64,000 nucleotides of DNA, taken from Lachnospiraceae bacterium KM106-2. Lineage in GTDB: Bacteria > Bacillota > Clostridia > Lachnospirales > Lachnospiraceae. Location of the stretch: NCBI GenBank assembly GCA_009731425.1, contig AP018794.1, forward strand, positions 558,001 to 622,000, given 5' to 3'. The position numbers and the translations under genes were made by a program. Positions within the stretch are counted from its first letter, which is position 1. Each line of letters opens with the position of its first letter. The notes under the pieces are model-generated. The model searched no databases. It saw only the letters and a program-made list of their open reading frames with translations, and was not told where the DNA came from. Shown in pieces: positions 48,825-58,030 of this stretch.

Positions 48825-49117
48825 AAGAAGGCAACCAATTAGGTTGCCTTCTTGAGACTGTCGACAAAGTCGTCAGTCTTGGATGAAAGGCACCTTTCAT
48901 CCAGTTTGTAGGTCGGAATCGACTGGTACTCGTTCGTGCAAGTGGCAAGATCAGCCACCTGCTCGCACCAGTCCAGAAGCCGAAAAGCGTCGTTTCCGGC
49001 TTCTGATTTATAATGGAGAACGAAGTTCTCCAAACCTCTCCCCTAGCAACGGAGTTGGGAGAGTAAAAAAAATGTCCACAATAAGAAGAGGGCAACCAAT
49101 TAGGTTGCCTTCTTCTT
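48825..49117. repeat. Structured repeat element between two copies of one terminator hairpin
   Basis: The hairpin GGCAACC-AATTA-GGTTGCC with AAGAAG/CTTCTT arms occurs twice, at 48825-48853 and 49083-49117, with 23 identical bases (48831-48853 and 49092-49114). Between them lie about 229 bases of consecutive stems: AGACTG/CAGTCT; GGATGAAAGG/CCTTTCATCC; an outer GACTGGT/ACCAGTC enclosing GCAAGTGGC/GCCACCTGC; GAAGCC/GGCTTC; GGAGAAC/GTTCTCC; CTCTCCC/GGGAGAG. Short reading frames cross it but none has a start with a ribosome site. It looks like an inserted non-coding repeat or a structured RNA. Confidence 0.75.
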
Positions 49118-49128
49118 TGTTTATCTAT

Positions 49129-50406
49129 CTATCGTTGCAATGCTTTAATATCCTCGAAGAATCCAGGATAAGAGACATCTACGATCTCTGCATGCTTAAT
49201 GGTTGTTGGGGTGTAAGCATTTAATGCTGCGATGGCAAATGACATAGCAATACGATGATCCATATTGCTTTCGATGACAGCTCCATTTAGTGGATATCCA
49301 CCTTCAATGACCATTCCATCTTCAGTAGCGGTAATATGTGCACCCATCTTCTGTAAATGTTTTACTACTACGTCGATTCGATTGCTCTCTTTTACTTTCA
49401 ATTCAGCAGCATCTTTGATGATGGTCGTTCCATTGGCAAAGCAGGCAAGAACAGCAATGATCGGAATCTCATCGATCAGTGTAGGGATGATACTGCCACC
49501 AATTGTAATCCCTTTTAGATTACTTGTCTTTACAAGGATATCAGCAGAAGGTTCTCCGTTTTTGTCACTTTGATTTAATAGCTTAATATCTGCTCCCATT
49601 TCATTGCAGACACGAAGGATTCCATCGCGGGTAGGATTGATGCCCACATTCTTGATCAGAATTTCTGATTTCGGAGTGATCAGACCTGCAACAATAAAAT
49701 AGGCAGCAGAAGAGATATCGCCTGGTACTTGAACGGAGCGTCCTTCTAGTGATGGCTCAGGATAGACGGTAGCAGTGGTTCCTTCTGAGAGCACGTTACC
49801 ACCGAAGAAATTCAACATGATCTCAGTGTGATTTCTTGATAGGAATGGTTCCGTTACACTGGTGTTCCCTTCGGCATAAAGACCAGCTAATAAGATACTG
49901 GACTTTACCTGCGCACTTGCTACGGGTGAGTCATAGTGGATTGCCTTAAGTGGTTTTCCGTGAATCGTAAGAGGAGTACAGCCATTGCCGTGATCACTTT
50001 CGATATCAGCGCCCATTAGAGATAACGGTTTAATGATCCTATTCATTGGACGTTTCTGAAGGGAAGCATCTCCATTGACACAGCTTGTAAATGGCTGAGC
50101 AGCAAGAATCCCAGACATTAATCTTGTTGTAGTGCCAGAATTTCCAACATCCAGAAGATCATTTGGACATTTTAATCCATGAAGACCTTTTCCGTGGATG
50201 ATCACTTCAGATCTATTGTTTTCAATCGAGATACCCATTTTCTGAAAGCAGCTGATCGTAGAGAGACAGTCAGCACCTTGAAGAAAATGAGTGATCTTTG
50301 TATCTCCCTTTGCAATAGCACCGAGCATAATAGAACGATGAGAGATTGATTTATCGCCTGGTACTATAATTTCTCCTAATAGATGATTTGCTTTGTTTAA
50401 TTTCAT
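49129..50406 (-). CDS. aroA: 3-phosphoshikimate 1-carboxyvinyltransferase (EPSP synthase)
   Basis: Transfers enolpyruvyl from PEP to shikimate 3-phosphate in the shikimate pathway. The 425 residues include VPGDKSISHR near the N-terminus, LDVGNSGTTTRLMSG near 86-100, ASLQKRPMNR, and RNHTEIML. The C-terminal region has IPTLIDEIPIIAVLA and ELKVKESNRID. It lies last in the minus-strand operon aroF-tyrA-aroA, 18 bases after tyrA. The duplicated hairpin at 49083-49117 lies at its 3' end and may terminate it. Confidence 0.96.
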   Translation of the reverse strand: MKLNKANHLLGEIIVPGDKSISHRSIMLGAIAKGDTKITHFLQGADCLSTISCFQKMGISIENNRSEVIIHGKGLHGLKCPNDLLDVGNSGTTTRLMSGILAAQPFTSCVNGDASLQKRPMNRIIKPLSLMGADIESDHGNGCTPLTIHGKPLKAIHYDSPVASAQVKSSILLAGLYAEGNTSVTEPFLSRNHTEIMLNFFGGNVLSEGTTATVYPEPSLEGRSVQVPGDISSAAYFIVAGLITPKSEILIKNVGINPTRDGILRVCNEMGADIKLLNQSDKNGEPSADILVKTSNLKGITIGGSIIPTLIDEIPIIAVLACFANGTTIIKDAAELKVKESNRIDVVVKHLQKMGAHITATEDGMVIEGGYPLNGAVIESNMDHRIAMSFAIAALNAYTPTTIKHAEIVDVSYPGFFEDIKALQR

Positions 50407-50424
50407 AAATTGTACCTCGAATTC

Positions 50425-51531
50425 TTATCTTTTATAAATAGTATAATGATAATGTTTTAGTAATTCAACTGTTTTGCCGGCACCTTTCTCATCGTAGAGC
50501 TCAATTCGAAGAACACCTTGAGAAAATTCACGGTTATGTAAAATTCCAATATTCTTGATGCTGATGCCGTTGATCGCAAGCAAGGTTGCAATAGTAGCAA
50601 TGGCACCGGCTTCATCGATGATATCGACGTAGACCTCATATACTTTATGAAGAGCACCGTTCGAGGAGTCAGAAAGGGAATCTCGATATTCTTTTCCGTT
50701 TTCGAACATGGTATATAGTTTTTCACTATCTTGTTGTTCGATCATCTGAATCGATTCGGATAGTGTATCTTGAAAACGATGAAGAAATTTAAGGATACTT
50801 TCTTTGTTCGTCAAACAGATGCTCTGCCACATCACAGGAGAGGAGGAAACAATACGAGTGATATCCTTAAATCCGCCGGCTGCAATGGTCTTCATAATAT
50901 GTTCGGGATTATCTTCTTGCTCCACCATCTTGACCAAACTATAAGCAATAATGTGTGGAACATGGCTAATTGCAGCGGTTGCATCATCATGTGTGGTAGA
51001 ATCCAGACAGATTGGAATTGCCTTCATATCCCGAACCAGAGCTTCTAAGAATTGATATTGTTTGTTCTTAGTGAGAGCGGTTGGAGTGAGAATGTAAAAA
51101 GCATTTTCTAGAAATACAGCGCTGGAATTTTCATAACCCGTTTTTTCAGATCCGGTCATCGGATGTCCACCGATAAAATTGTGATCTAATTGAAGAGCAG
51201 ATACGGCGTTATGTATTTCACCTTTGACACTGCCGACATCGGTTATGATACAGCTGTCATTGATGATTTCTTTTAATTGTTTTAAATATTCGATATTAGT
51301 TAACACAGGAGCACATAAGAAGATGAGATCGAGGTCATGAAAACTTGGTTTGAGTTCAGTTACGATTTCATCGATGACATGCTCACTTAAGGCAAGCTCT
51401 AGGGATGTATTCGTATTTTGGTGATAGTTATAAGCAAGGATTCGTGCATTTGGATGTGTTTCTTTGATGGCTTTGGCAATGGATCCACCAATGAGTCCAA
51501 AGCCAATAAAGCCAATGCTTATATCGTCCAT
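50425..51531 (-). CDS. tyrA: Prephenate dehydrogenase with ACT domain
   Basis: Oxidatively decarboxylates prephenate to 4-hydroxyphenylpyruvate for tyrosine. The 368-residue protein has IGFIGFGLIGGSIAKAI for NAD binding, GGHPMTGSEKTGYENS with catalytic residues near 120-140, and SHVPHIIAYSLVK. A C-terminal ACT domain from about 297 (EVYVDIIDEAGAIATIATLLA) suggests feedback control by tyrosine. It lies 12 bases downstream of aroF and 18 bases upstream of aroA in the minus-strand operon. Confidence 0.95.
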   Translation of the reverse strand: MDDISIGFIGFGLIGGSIAKAIKETHPNARILAYNYHQNTNTSLELALSEHVIDEIVTELKPSFHDLDLIFLCAPVLTNIEYLKQLKEIINDSCIITDVGSVKGEIHNAVSALQLDHNFIGGHPMTGSEKTGYENSSAVFLENAFYILTPTALTKNKQYQFLEALVRDMKAIPICLDSTTHDDATAAISHVPHIIAYSLVKMVEQEDNPEHIMKTIAAGGFKDITRIVSSSPVMWQSICLTNKESILKFLHRFQDTLSESIQMIEQQDSEKLYTMFENGKEYRDSLSDSSNGALHKVYEVYVDIIDEAGAIATIATLLAINGISIKNIGILHNREFSQGVLRIELYDEKGAGKTVELLKHYHYTIYKR

Positions 51532-51543
51532 ATAAAGGCCTCC

Positions 51544-52557
51544 TTAGAATTTTCTGCCGACTACATTAGCTAAAGGACGGAGTTCTTCGCAGAGTTTATC
51601 AAATTGATCAAAAGTTAAAGATTGTGGACCATCGGAAAGAGCTACAGCTGGATTTGGATGCGTTTCGATCATAAGTCCGTCAGCACCTGCTGCAACAGCA
51701 CTCATTGCTAATGGTTTTACATAGTTCCGTACACCGGTAGCGTGACTTGGATCTACGATGATTGGCAGATGGCTCTTTTCTTTGATGACAGGAACTGCAC
51801 TAATATCTAGCGTATTACGGGTTGCAGTTTCAAAGGTACGAATACCACGTTCACATAAAACAACATTTGGATTGCCCTCAGCCATAATATATTCGCTTGC
51901 ATTTAACCATTCATCGATGGTTGCACTAAGACCACGTTTTAGAAGAATAGGGAGACCCGTTTTGCCGGCTTCTTTCAGCAAATAGAAGTTCTGCATATTT
52001 CTAGCACCGATCTGTAACATATCCACATATTTACTGGCAGCTTCGATGGCTGCTAGACTTGTAACTTCACATACGATGGAAAGACCAGTTGCTTCTCTGG
52101 CTTCTTTCATATACTTTAATCCTTCTTCTTCAAGACCTTGGAAGGAGTATGGGCTTGTTCTAGGTTTGTAAGCGCCGCCGCGAAGGATCTGAGCGCCACT
52201 TGCCTTAATAGCACGAGCAGTTTCTAATACTTGTTCCTTGCTTTCTACTGCACAAGGACCGGACATGATGATGATCTCATCGCCGCCGATCGTGACATTG
52301 CCGACTTTCACTGTGCTATTTTCCGGATGAAACTTACGATTTGCTAATTTGTAGCTTTCTGTAATGGGAACGATCTTTTCAACTTCAGGAGCAATCTCTA
52401 AGTTGTGGGTTTCTAATCTTGACTTATCACCAATGACGCCGATGATCGTGACCTCTTTACCATCAGATAGATGAGCCTCTAAACCATTATCTTTTATAAT
52501 ATTAAGAATGTTATTAACAGAGTCTTTTGAGGCATTCGGTTTCATAACTATAATCAT
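51544..52557 (-). CDS. aroF: DAHP synthase (3-deoxy-7-phosphoheptulonate synthase)
   Basis: First enzyme of the aromatic pathway, condensing PEP and erythrose 4-phosphate. The 337 residues include an N-terminal ferredoxin-like domain (MIIVMKPNAS to about 70) as in Thermotoga-type enzymes, then the barrel with IIMSGPCAVESKEQ, LRGGAYKPRTSPYSFQG, LLKRGLSATIDEW and VDPSHATG. ATG 52557 fits the family N-terminus and follows GGAG. ATG 52575, six codons upstream, follows a stronger AAAGGAG and cannot be excluded. It is the first gene of the aroF-tyrA-aroA operon. Confidence 0.95.
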   Translation of the reverse strand: MIIVMKPNASKDSVNNILNIIKDNGLEAHLSDGKEVTIIGVIGDKSRLETHNLEIAPEVEKIVPITESYKLANRKFHPENSTVKVGNVTIGGDEIIIMSGPCAVESKEQVLETARAIKASGAQILRGGAYKPRTSPYSFQGLEEEGLKYMKEAREATGLSIVCEVTSLAAIEAASKYVDMLQIGARNMQNFYLLKEAGKTGLPILLKRGLSATIDEWLNASEYIMAEGNPNVVLCERGIRTFETATRNTLDISAVPVIKEKSHLPIIVDPSHATGVRNYVKPLAMSAVAAGADGLMIETHPNPAVALSDGPQSLTFDQFDKLCEELRPLANVVGRKF

Positions 52558-52856
52558 TTTAATTTCTCCAATCATTTCATATTGCTCCTTTCTGACTTTG
52601 CTGTTCAAGATTAGTATTGTCAGAAATGAGCATTTTATTTTGTATTGGTATCATATTACATCAAGAAAATTATAATGTCAACGCTTTAAAGCGATAAAGT
52701 TACTTAGACCAAGCAGAAAATATATGATTCTATTCCTAGGATAGGTTGTATAAAATGGAAATATCTAGTAAAATAAGATTAGGTTAGTGATGTCTCATTT
52801 GCACTAGCATCGGCAAAAGTTACTAATTGATCGTCAGTAGTATTGGAGGGATCTGT

Positions 52857-54938
52857 ATGGTGGTTTACTCTACGGATAAGATTAGGAATGTTGTATTGTT
52901 GGGGCACGGTAGCTGTGGTAAGACTACATTAGTCGAAGCCATGGCGCACACAATGGGAATTACGAAGAGACAAGGGAGCATCATAGAAGGAAATACGATC
53001 AGTGATTATGACAAAGAAGAATCGAAGAGAAAGTTTTCTATCAGTACATCAGTGGTTCCGATCATCTATGAAGATACAAAGATTAATTTTTTAGATACTC
53101 CTGGATATTTTGATTTCATCGGTGAAGTGGAAGAAGCGATCAGTGCAGCAGATGCAGCAGTCATCGTGATCTCAGCAAAAGCAGGAGTGGAAGTTGGAAC
53201 AATGCGGGCATGGAATTTATGCGAGACGTATCATATCCCAAGATTGTTTTTTGTGACCGATATGGATGATGATCATGCCAGTTATCGAGAAGTAGTCGAG
53301 AAACTGACAGAACTTTATGGAAAGAGGGTTGCACCATTTCATTTGCCAATCCGTGAGAATGAGAAATTTGTTGGTTTTGTCAATGTAGTTAAGATGGCAG
53401 GGAGACGTTTTACGAAAGAGAGTGAGTACGAAGAGTGCGAGATACCAGATTACAGCCAAAAGAATCTTGAGAAGGTCAGAGAAGCTTTGTTAGAAGCAGT
53501 AGCAGAGACAAGCGAGGAGCTGATGGAACAGTACTTTGCCGGTGAAGAGTTTACAAGAGAGCAGATATCTGAAGCATTGAAGACAAATGTGATCGATGGA
53601 ACGGTGGTTCCGGTATTGATGGGATCCGGATTGCAGACACAGGGAACGACTATGTTATTAGATGCGATCGTAAAGTATTTTCCTTCTCCTGAGAAATTAA
53701 AGGTGCAGGCAGAACTTGAGAGTGATGCCACGATCAAATTTGATGCTGATTACGACAGTAAGAAACCAGTAACTTTGCGTGTGTTTAAAACGATCGCGGA
53801 TCCATTTATCGGTAAGTTTTCATTGTTTAAGGTTTGTTCTGGTATCTTAAAGAGTGATATGATCTTAAGAAATTCCTCTTCCGATGTGGAAGAGAAGGTT
53901 TCAAAAATATATATGTTACGAGGAAAAGAGCAGCAAGAAGTAAAACAGCTTTATCCAGGCGATATCGGTGCAATTGCCAAACTGACAGCAACAAAGACCG
54001 GTGATACACTGACAGATCGAAAGACATTAGTGCAGTTCCCAAGAGTTAAGATCTCCAAACCTTATACGTATCTCAAGTTTGAGACTGTAAATAAGGGGGA
54101 TGATGATAAAGTATCCCAGGCACTTGCTAAGTTGATGGATGAAGATCTGACTTTGCGAGTCGAGAATGATGTGGAAAATAGGCAGACTTTATTATATGGC
54201 ATTGGTGAGCAGCAGATCGATGTTGTGGTAAGCAAGCTACTGAATAAGTATAAAGTATCTATTGAGACAAGTAAGCCTAAAGTACCATATCGTGAGACAA
54301 TCCGTAAAAAAGTTGAAGTACGTGGTAAATATAAAAAGCAATCAGGTGGTCATGGACAATATGGTGACGTAGTCATGGAATTTGAACCGTATAATGACTT
54401 GAGCATAGGCTATGTCTTTGAAGAAAAAGTATTTGGCGGTTCAGTACCGAAAAACTATTTCCCGGCAGTGGAAAAAGGATTGCAAGAAAGTGTTCTTAAA
54501 GGGCCAATGGCAGGATATCCAGTAGTCGGATTAAAGGCGACCCTGACCGATGGTTCTTATCATCCAGTTGACTCGTCTGAGATGGCATTTAAAATGGCAA
54601 CCATCCAAGCGTTTAAGCAGGCATTTATGAAAGCAAATCCAATTCTTCTAGAGCCGATCGTCACCTTTAAAGTTAAGGTCCCAGACAAATATACAGGAGA
54701 CATTATGGGGGATCTTAATAAACGAAGAGGCAGAGTGCTTGGCATGAATCCGATCGAAGGATATGGACAGGAGATCGTTGCAGATGTTCCACTATCGGAA
54801 ATATACGGCTATTCCACAGACTTACGAAGTATGACGGGCGGAATCGGTGATTTCTCTTATGAATTTTCAAGATATGAGCAGGCACCAAGTGAAGTACAGG
54901 CAAAGGTTATCGAAGAAAGTGTTCATGTAGAAGAGTAA
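52857..54938 (+). CDS. Elongation factor G-like GTPase paralogue
   Basis: A 693-residue translational GTPase with all EF-G domains: P-loop GHGSCGKTTL (16-25), switch II DTPGYFDF (80-87), domain II, and the domain IV block SGGHGQYGDVVMEFEP with YHPVDSSEMAFK. Domain V has GDLNKRRGRVLGM. The G4 motif, NKxD in most GTPases, reads TDMD (134-137), so base recognition may differ. It belongs to the EF-G2-like group rather than FusA itself; no str operon genes are near. ATG 52857 follows GGAGGG. Its role, for example in ribosome recycling or stress, is not evident. Confidence 0.9.
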   Translation: MVVYSTDKIRNVVLLGHGSCGKTTLVEAMAHTMGITKRQGSIIEGNTISDYDKEESKRKFSISTSVVPIIYEDTKINFLDTPGYFDFIGEVEEAISAADAAVIVISAKAGVEVGTMRAWNLCETYHIPRLFFVTDMDDDHASYREVVEKLTELYGKRVAPFHLPIRENEKFVGFVNVVKMAGRRFTKESEYEECEIPDYSQKNLEKVREALLEAVAETSEELMEQYFAGEEFTREQISEALKTNVIDGTVVPVLMGSGLQTQGTTMLLDAIVKYFPSPEKLKVQAELESDATIKFDADYDSKKPVTLRVFKTIADPFIGKFSLFKVCSGILKSDMILRNSSSDVEEKVSKIYMLRGKEQQEVKQLYPGDIGAIAKLTATKTGDTLTDRKTLVQFPRVKISKPYTYLKFETVNKGDDDKVSQALAKLMDEDLTLRVENDVENRQTLLYGIGEQQIDVVVSKLLNKYKVSIETSKPKVPYRETIRKKVEVRGKYKKQSGGHGQYGDVVMEFEPYNDLSIGYVFEEKVFGGSVPKNYFPAVEKGLQESVLKGPMAGYPVVGLKATLTDGSYHPVDSSEMAFKMATIQAFKQAFMKANPILLEPIVTFKVKVPDKYTGDIMGDLNKRRGRVLGMNPIEGYGQEIVADVPLSEIYGYSTDLRSMTGGIGDFSYEFSRYEQAPSEVQAKVIEESVHVEE

Positions 54939-54942
54939 GAGC

Positions 54943-54975
54943 AAACGGCTGCAGTGAAAGTTCTGTAGCCGTTTT
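54943..54975 (+). terminator. Intrinsic terminator of the EF-G-like gene
   Basis: AAACGGCTGCAG pairs with CTGTAGCCGTTT (one G-U), with a T run overlapping the stem end. Confidence 0.85.
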
Positions 54976-55067
54976 TCGCTGAAAATCATTCAAAGATAAT
55001 TAAATTACTTGAATAATAAGTAATAAAAAGTTAAAATAGTACGGAAAGTAGCAAAGGAGAGAAAAAG

Positions 55068-55937
55068 ATGATAGAGATTTTGAAGACGTTGATCCTTGGT
55101 ATTGTCGAAGGAATCACAGAATGGCTTCCAATCAGCAGTACTGGACATATGATCTTAGTCGATGAATTCCTCAAAATGAACCAAAGTGAGGCATTTATGA
55201 AAATGTTCCAAGTAGTAATTCAGCTCGGAGCAATTATGGCAGTTGTCGTTCTTTATTGGAATAAGATATTCCCATTTGGTATAAAGAAAAACAATGTGGA
55301 TACAGTTTATGATAAAAAGCAGGATATTACCTTCTATAAAGGTAAATTCTATGTGGATATGTCCATGATCATTATGTGGTTGAAAATTGCAGTTGCATGT
55401 ATTCCGTCAATCATCATCGGACTTCCTTTTGATGATAAGATCGACGCTATGTTTTATAATTTCCAGACAGTAGCGATCACACTTATTATCTATGGTGTTT
55501 TATTTATTGTTGTTGAGAATTGGAATAAAGGTCGTAAACCATGTATGACAGATATGGAAGATATCACATTCCAAGCAGCCGCGATCATTGGTATTTTCCA
55601 GGTGTTAGCATTAATTCCTGGTACTAGCCGTTCTGGTGCGACTATCATTGGTGGTTTGTTGATTGGTATGTCTCGTACATTGGCAGCAGAATTTACATTC
55701 TTCCTTGCCATTCCAACTATGTTTGGAGCAAGTTTATTAAAATTAATTAAATTTGGCTTCCATTTTTCAAGTATGGAAATAGTTATTTTATTCATTGGTA
55801 TGTTGAGCGCATATTTAGTATCCGTATTTGCGATCAAGTTCTTAATGAGCTATATTAAGAAACATGATTTCAAGTTCTTTGGATATTATCGAATTGTTTT
55901 AGGTATCATAGTAATTGGATATTGGATTTTTAAATAA
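55068..55937 (+). CDS. uppP: Undecaprenyl-diphosphatase
   Basis: Recycles the lipid carrier for peptidoglycan by dephosphorylating undecaprenyl diphosphate at the membrane; overexpression gives bacitracin tolerance. The 289-residue multi-span protein has both catalytic blocks, EGITEWLPISSTGHMIL (15-31) and IPGTSRSGATIIGGL (about 184-198). AAAGGAGAG precedes the ATG. The YqeG gene starts 45 bases downstream and may be co-transcribed. Confidence 0.95.
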   Translation: MIEILKTLILGIVEGITEWLPISSTGHMILVDEFLKMNQSEAFMKMFQVVIQLGAIMAVVVLYWNKIFPFGIKKNNVDTVYDKKQDITFYKGKFYVDMSMIIMWLKIAVACIPSIIIGLPFDDKIDAMFYNFQTVAITLIIYGVLFIVVENWNKGRKPCMTDMEDITFQAAAIIGIFQVLALIPGTSRSGATIIGGLLIGMSRTLAAEFTFFLAIPTMFGASLLKLIKFGFHFSSMEIVILFIGMLSAYLVSVFAIKFLMSYIKKHDFKFFGYYRIVLGIIVIGYWIFK

Positions 55938-55982
55938 GATTGCTATTTGATAGATGAAGTAGTGTTTATTAAGGAGAATACG

Positions 55983-56480
55983 ATGTTTCAACGATTTTAC
56001 CCAGATGAGATTAAGAAAAGCGCATATGAGATCGACTATGAAAGGCTTTATCAAGAAGGCTATCGTGGATTGCTTTTCGATATCGATAATACATTAGTGG
56101 AACATGGTAAAGATGCAACAGAAGAATCAATTGAATTATTCAAGAGACTAAAGAAAATTGGGTTTGAGGTCTGTCTCATTTCAAATAATAAAGTGGAACG
56201 AGTGGAACGTTTTAATAAACAAATTCAAGTGAAATACATCTTTGATGCTCATAAACCGAGAAGGAAGAATTATTTAAAAGCGGTTGAGCTGATGGGCACG
56301 AATTTAAAGAATACAATTTTTGTCGGCGATCAATTATTTACCGATGTATATGGAGCAAAACGCACTGGGCTTCGTAATATATTAGTAGAGCCGATCGATC
56401 CGAAAGAGGAAATTCAGATTGTATTAAAACGTTATTTAGAAAAGATCGTATTGCATTTTTATCGTAAATCTAAGGCATAA
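55983..56480 (+). CDS. YqeG-family HAD phosphatase
   Basis: A 165-residue HAD-superfamily (subclass IIIA) phosphatase. GLLFDIDNTLVEHG holds the nucleophile Asp and the second Asp; VCLISNN gives the second motif; KPRRKNY the Lys, and FVGDQLFTDVYGAKR the acidic motif. YqeG proteins resemble phosphatidylglycerophosphatases, and the gene follows a lipid-carrier phosphatase; substrate is unproven. ATG 55983 follows AAGGAG; the upstream in-frame codons lack a site. Confidence 0.92.
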   Translation: MFQRFYPDEIKKSAYEIDYERLYQEGYRGLLFDIDNTLVEHGKDATEESIELFKRLKKIGFEVCLISNNKVERVERFNKQIQVKYIFDAHKPRRKNYLKAVELMGTNLKNTIFVGDQLFTDVYGAKRTGLRNILVEPIDPKEEIQIVLKRYLEKIVLHFYRKSKA

Positions 56481-56482
56481 GA

Positions 56483-56518
56483 GAAAGACCCGGATAACTA
56501 AGATTATCTGGGTCTTTC
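56483..56518. terminator. Inverted repeat after YqeG, possible terminator
   Basis: GAAAGACCCGGATAA pairs with TTATCTGGGTCTTTC (one G-U) but lacks a clear T run downstream. Confidence 0.55.
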
Positions 56519-56557
56519 CTGCTTATCTTTTGTATTAATTCAATTGGAGGGGTTAAA

Positions 56558-56755
56558 ATGGAGAAATTAGATCAGGTTTATCGTATTCTTTTAGGTTTGG
56601 GTCTGCTTATTTTTGGGGTTGAATTAGTTGCTATTTTATTTCACTTATCAGTCGCAAGCGGTCTACAGATCGGATTGATCGGTGTTATAGCGATCGCATC
56701 TATTCTGGCAATCATTTATACGGGATTAGAGATAAAGGAAAACGAGATTAAATGA
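56558..56755 (+). CDS. Small two-helix membrane protein of unknown function
   Basis: The 65-residue protein has two hydrophobic segments (ILLGLGLLIFGVELVAILFH and IGLIGVIAIASILAIIYTG), a short positively charged start and an acidic/basic tail. GGAGGGG precedes the ATG at good spacing, which supports translation. It lies 25 bases upstream of aroK and is probably co-transcribed. No family was recognised. Confidence 0.75.
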   Translation: MEKLDQVYRILLGLGLLIFGVELVAILFHLSVASGLQIGLIGVIAIASILAIIYTGLEIKENEIK

Positions 56756-56780
56756 GGAAAGTACATAAGTAGGAGAAAAT

Positions 56781-57293
56781 ATGAAGGATAATATTATTTT
56801 AATTGGATTTATGGGGTGTGGAAAAACAACGGTTGGAAAGCAGCTAGCGAAGCGGTTAGGATATCAATTTCTTGATACGGATCAGTATATTGAGGATAAG
56901 AGCAAGATGAAAATATCTCATATATTTGCGGAATATGGGGAAGAATATTTTAGAGCATTAGAAACCGCTGCTGTGAAAAAATTAATTGAGACAACTCATA
57001 AGACAGTCATCTCATCCGGTGGCGGACTTCCGTTACGGGAAGAGAATGCAAGGTTATTACAGGAGCTTGGCCAAGTCTTTTTCCTAAATGTGTCAAAAGA
57101 AGAAGTATATAGGCGTTTAAAAGGAGATACGACAAGACCGCTGCTTCGAGGTAAGAATCCAGAGGAGAAGATCGATCAGATGATGAAATATCGCGTGCCG
57201 ATCTATAAAAACGCAGCAGAATATGAAATCAATGTCGATAAGAAAAATGTAGAGGAACTTGTAAATGAAATTGAATTAGTAAGTAAAATGTAA
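56781..57293 (+). CDS. aroK: Shikimate kinase
   Basis: Phosphorylates shikimate at O-3 with ATP. The 170-residue P-loop kinase has LIGFMGCGKTTVGKQLA near the N-terminus, DTDQYIE for shikimate binding, EEYFRALE, SSGGGLPLREEN, and the lid region GDTTRPLLRGKN. TAGGAGAA precedes the ATG. It is separated from the aroF-tyrA-aroA operon by about 4 kb on the other strand. Confidence 0.95.
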   Translation: MKDNIILIGFMGCGKTTVGKQLAKRLGYQFLDTDQYIEDKSKMKISHIFAEYGEEYFRALETAAVKKLIETTHKTVISSGGGLPLREENARLLQELGQVFFLNVSKEEVYRRLKGDTTRPLLRGKNPEEKIDQMMKYRVPIYKNAAEYEINVDKKNVEELVNEIELVSKM

Positions 57294-57393
57294 ATTTATA
57301 GTTCTAATTGTCCAATCGAGTAAAAATAATAGTTGAAAAATTGTGTATATTATTATAAACTAAAGGGAGTAATGTTAAGGAGGAATATCAATT

Positions 57394-57951
57394 ATGGTAT
57401 CTGCAGGAGATTTTAGAAATGGTTTAACAGTAGAAATTGAAGGAAATGTCTACCAAATCATCGAATTCCAACACGTTAAACCTGGTAAAGGTGCAGCGTT
57501 CGTTAGAACAAAAATCAAAAATATCAAGAGTGGCGGCGTTGTGGAAAAAACTTTCAGACCAACTGAAAAATTCCCACAAGCTCATATCGATAAAAGTGAT
57601 AAGCAATATTTATACTCTGATGGTGATTTATATCACTTCATGGATGTTGAAACATTCGATCAATTTGCATTAGCAGAAGATCAAATCGGAGATTCTTTAA
57701 AATTCGTTAAAGAAAATGATATGGTTAAAATGCTTTCACATAACGGTGAAGTATTCGCTATCGAACCACCAATGTTCGCAGAATTAGTTATCGTTGAAAC
57801 TGAACCAGGATTCAAAGGTGATACTGCAACAGGTGCTACTAAACCAGCTGTTGTTGAAACAGGAGCTACTGTTTATGTACCTTTATTCGTAGAACAAGGT
57901 GACAAGATCCAGATCGATACTAGAACTGGTGATTACTTAAAACGTGTATAA
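57394..57951 (+). CDS. efp: Elongation factor P
   Basis: Binds the ribosome between P and E sites and relieves stalling at polyproline. The 185 residues form three beta domains: [19 protein letters not shown] then [12 protein letters not shown] with Lys32 at the tip, the second domain with [12 protein letters not shown], and a C-terminal [18 protein letters not shown]. The tip sequence PGKG is the ordinary Lys type; no modification genes (epmA, ymfI) are visible here. AAGGAGGAATATC precedes ATG 57394. Confidence 0.96.
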   Translation: MVSAGDFRNGLTVEIEGNVYQIIEFQHVKPGKGAAFVRTKIKNIKSGGVVEKTFRPTEKFPQAHIDKSDKQYLYSDGDLYHFMDVETFDQFALAEDQIGDSLKFVKENDMVKMLSHNGEVFAIEPPMFAELVIVETEPGFKGDTATGATKPAVVETGATVYVPLFVEQGDKIQIDTRTGDYLKRV

Positions 57952-57972
57952 TAGTTTTTCGTAACGAAATAA

Positions 57973-58021
57973 TAAGACGCAAATCCAAGAAAATCAATGT
58001 TTTCGGGACTTGCGCCTTTTT
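57973..58021. terminator. Probable terminator between efp and aroE
   Basis: An imperfect stem (CGCAA/TTGCG with TCC/GGA and GAAAA/TTTTC) is followed by six T residues. Confidence 0.6.
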
Positions 58022-58030
58022 TGTATGCAA

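Noticed and set aside
48839-49095. Short minus-strand frames (64 and 96 codons) in the structured element
   Set aside because: They cross strong hairpins and have no convincing ribosome site. They are treated as incidental to the repeat.
52857-54938. Tetracycline-resistance ribosomal protection protein
   Set aside because: Domain content and length fit EF-G-like proteins generally, and nothing specific to TetM-type proteins was recognised. The EF-G2-like call is safer.
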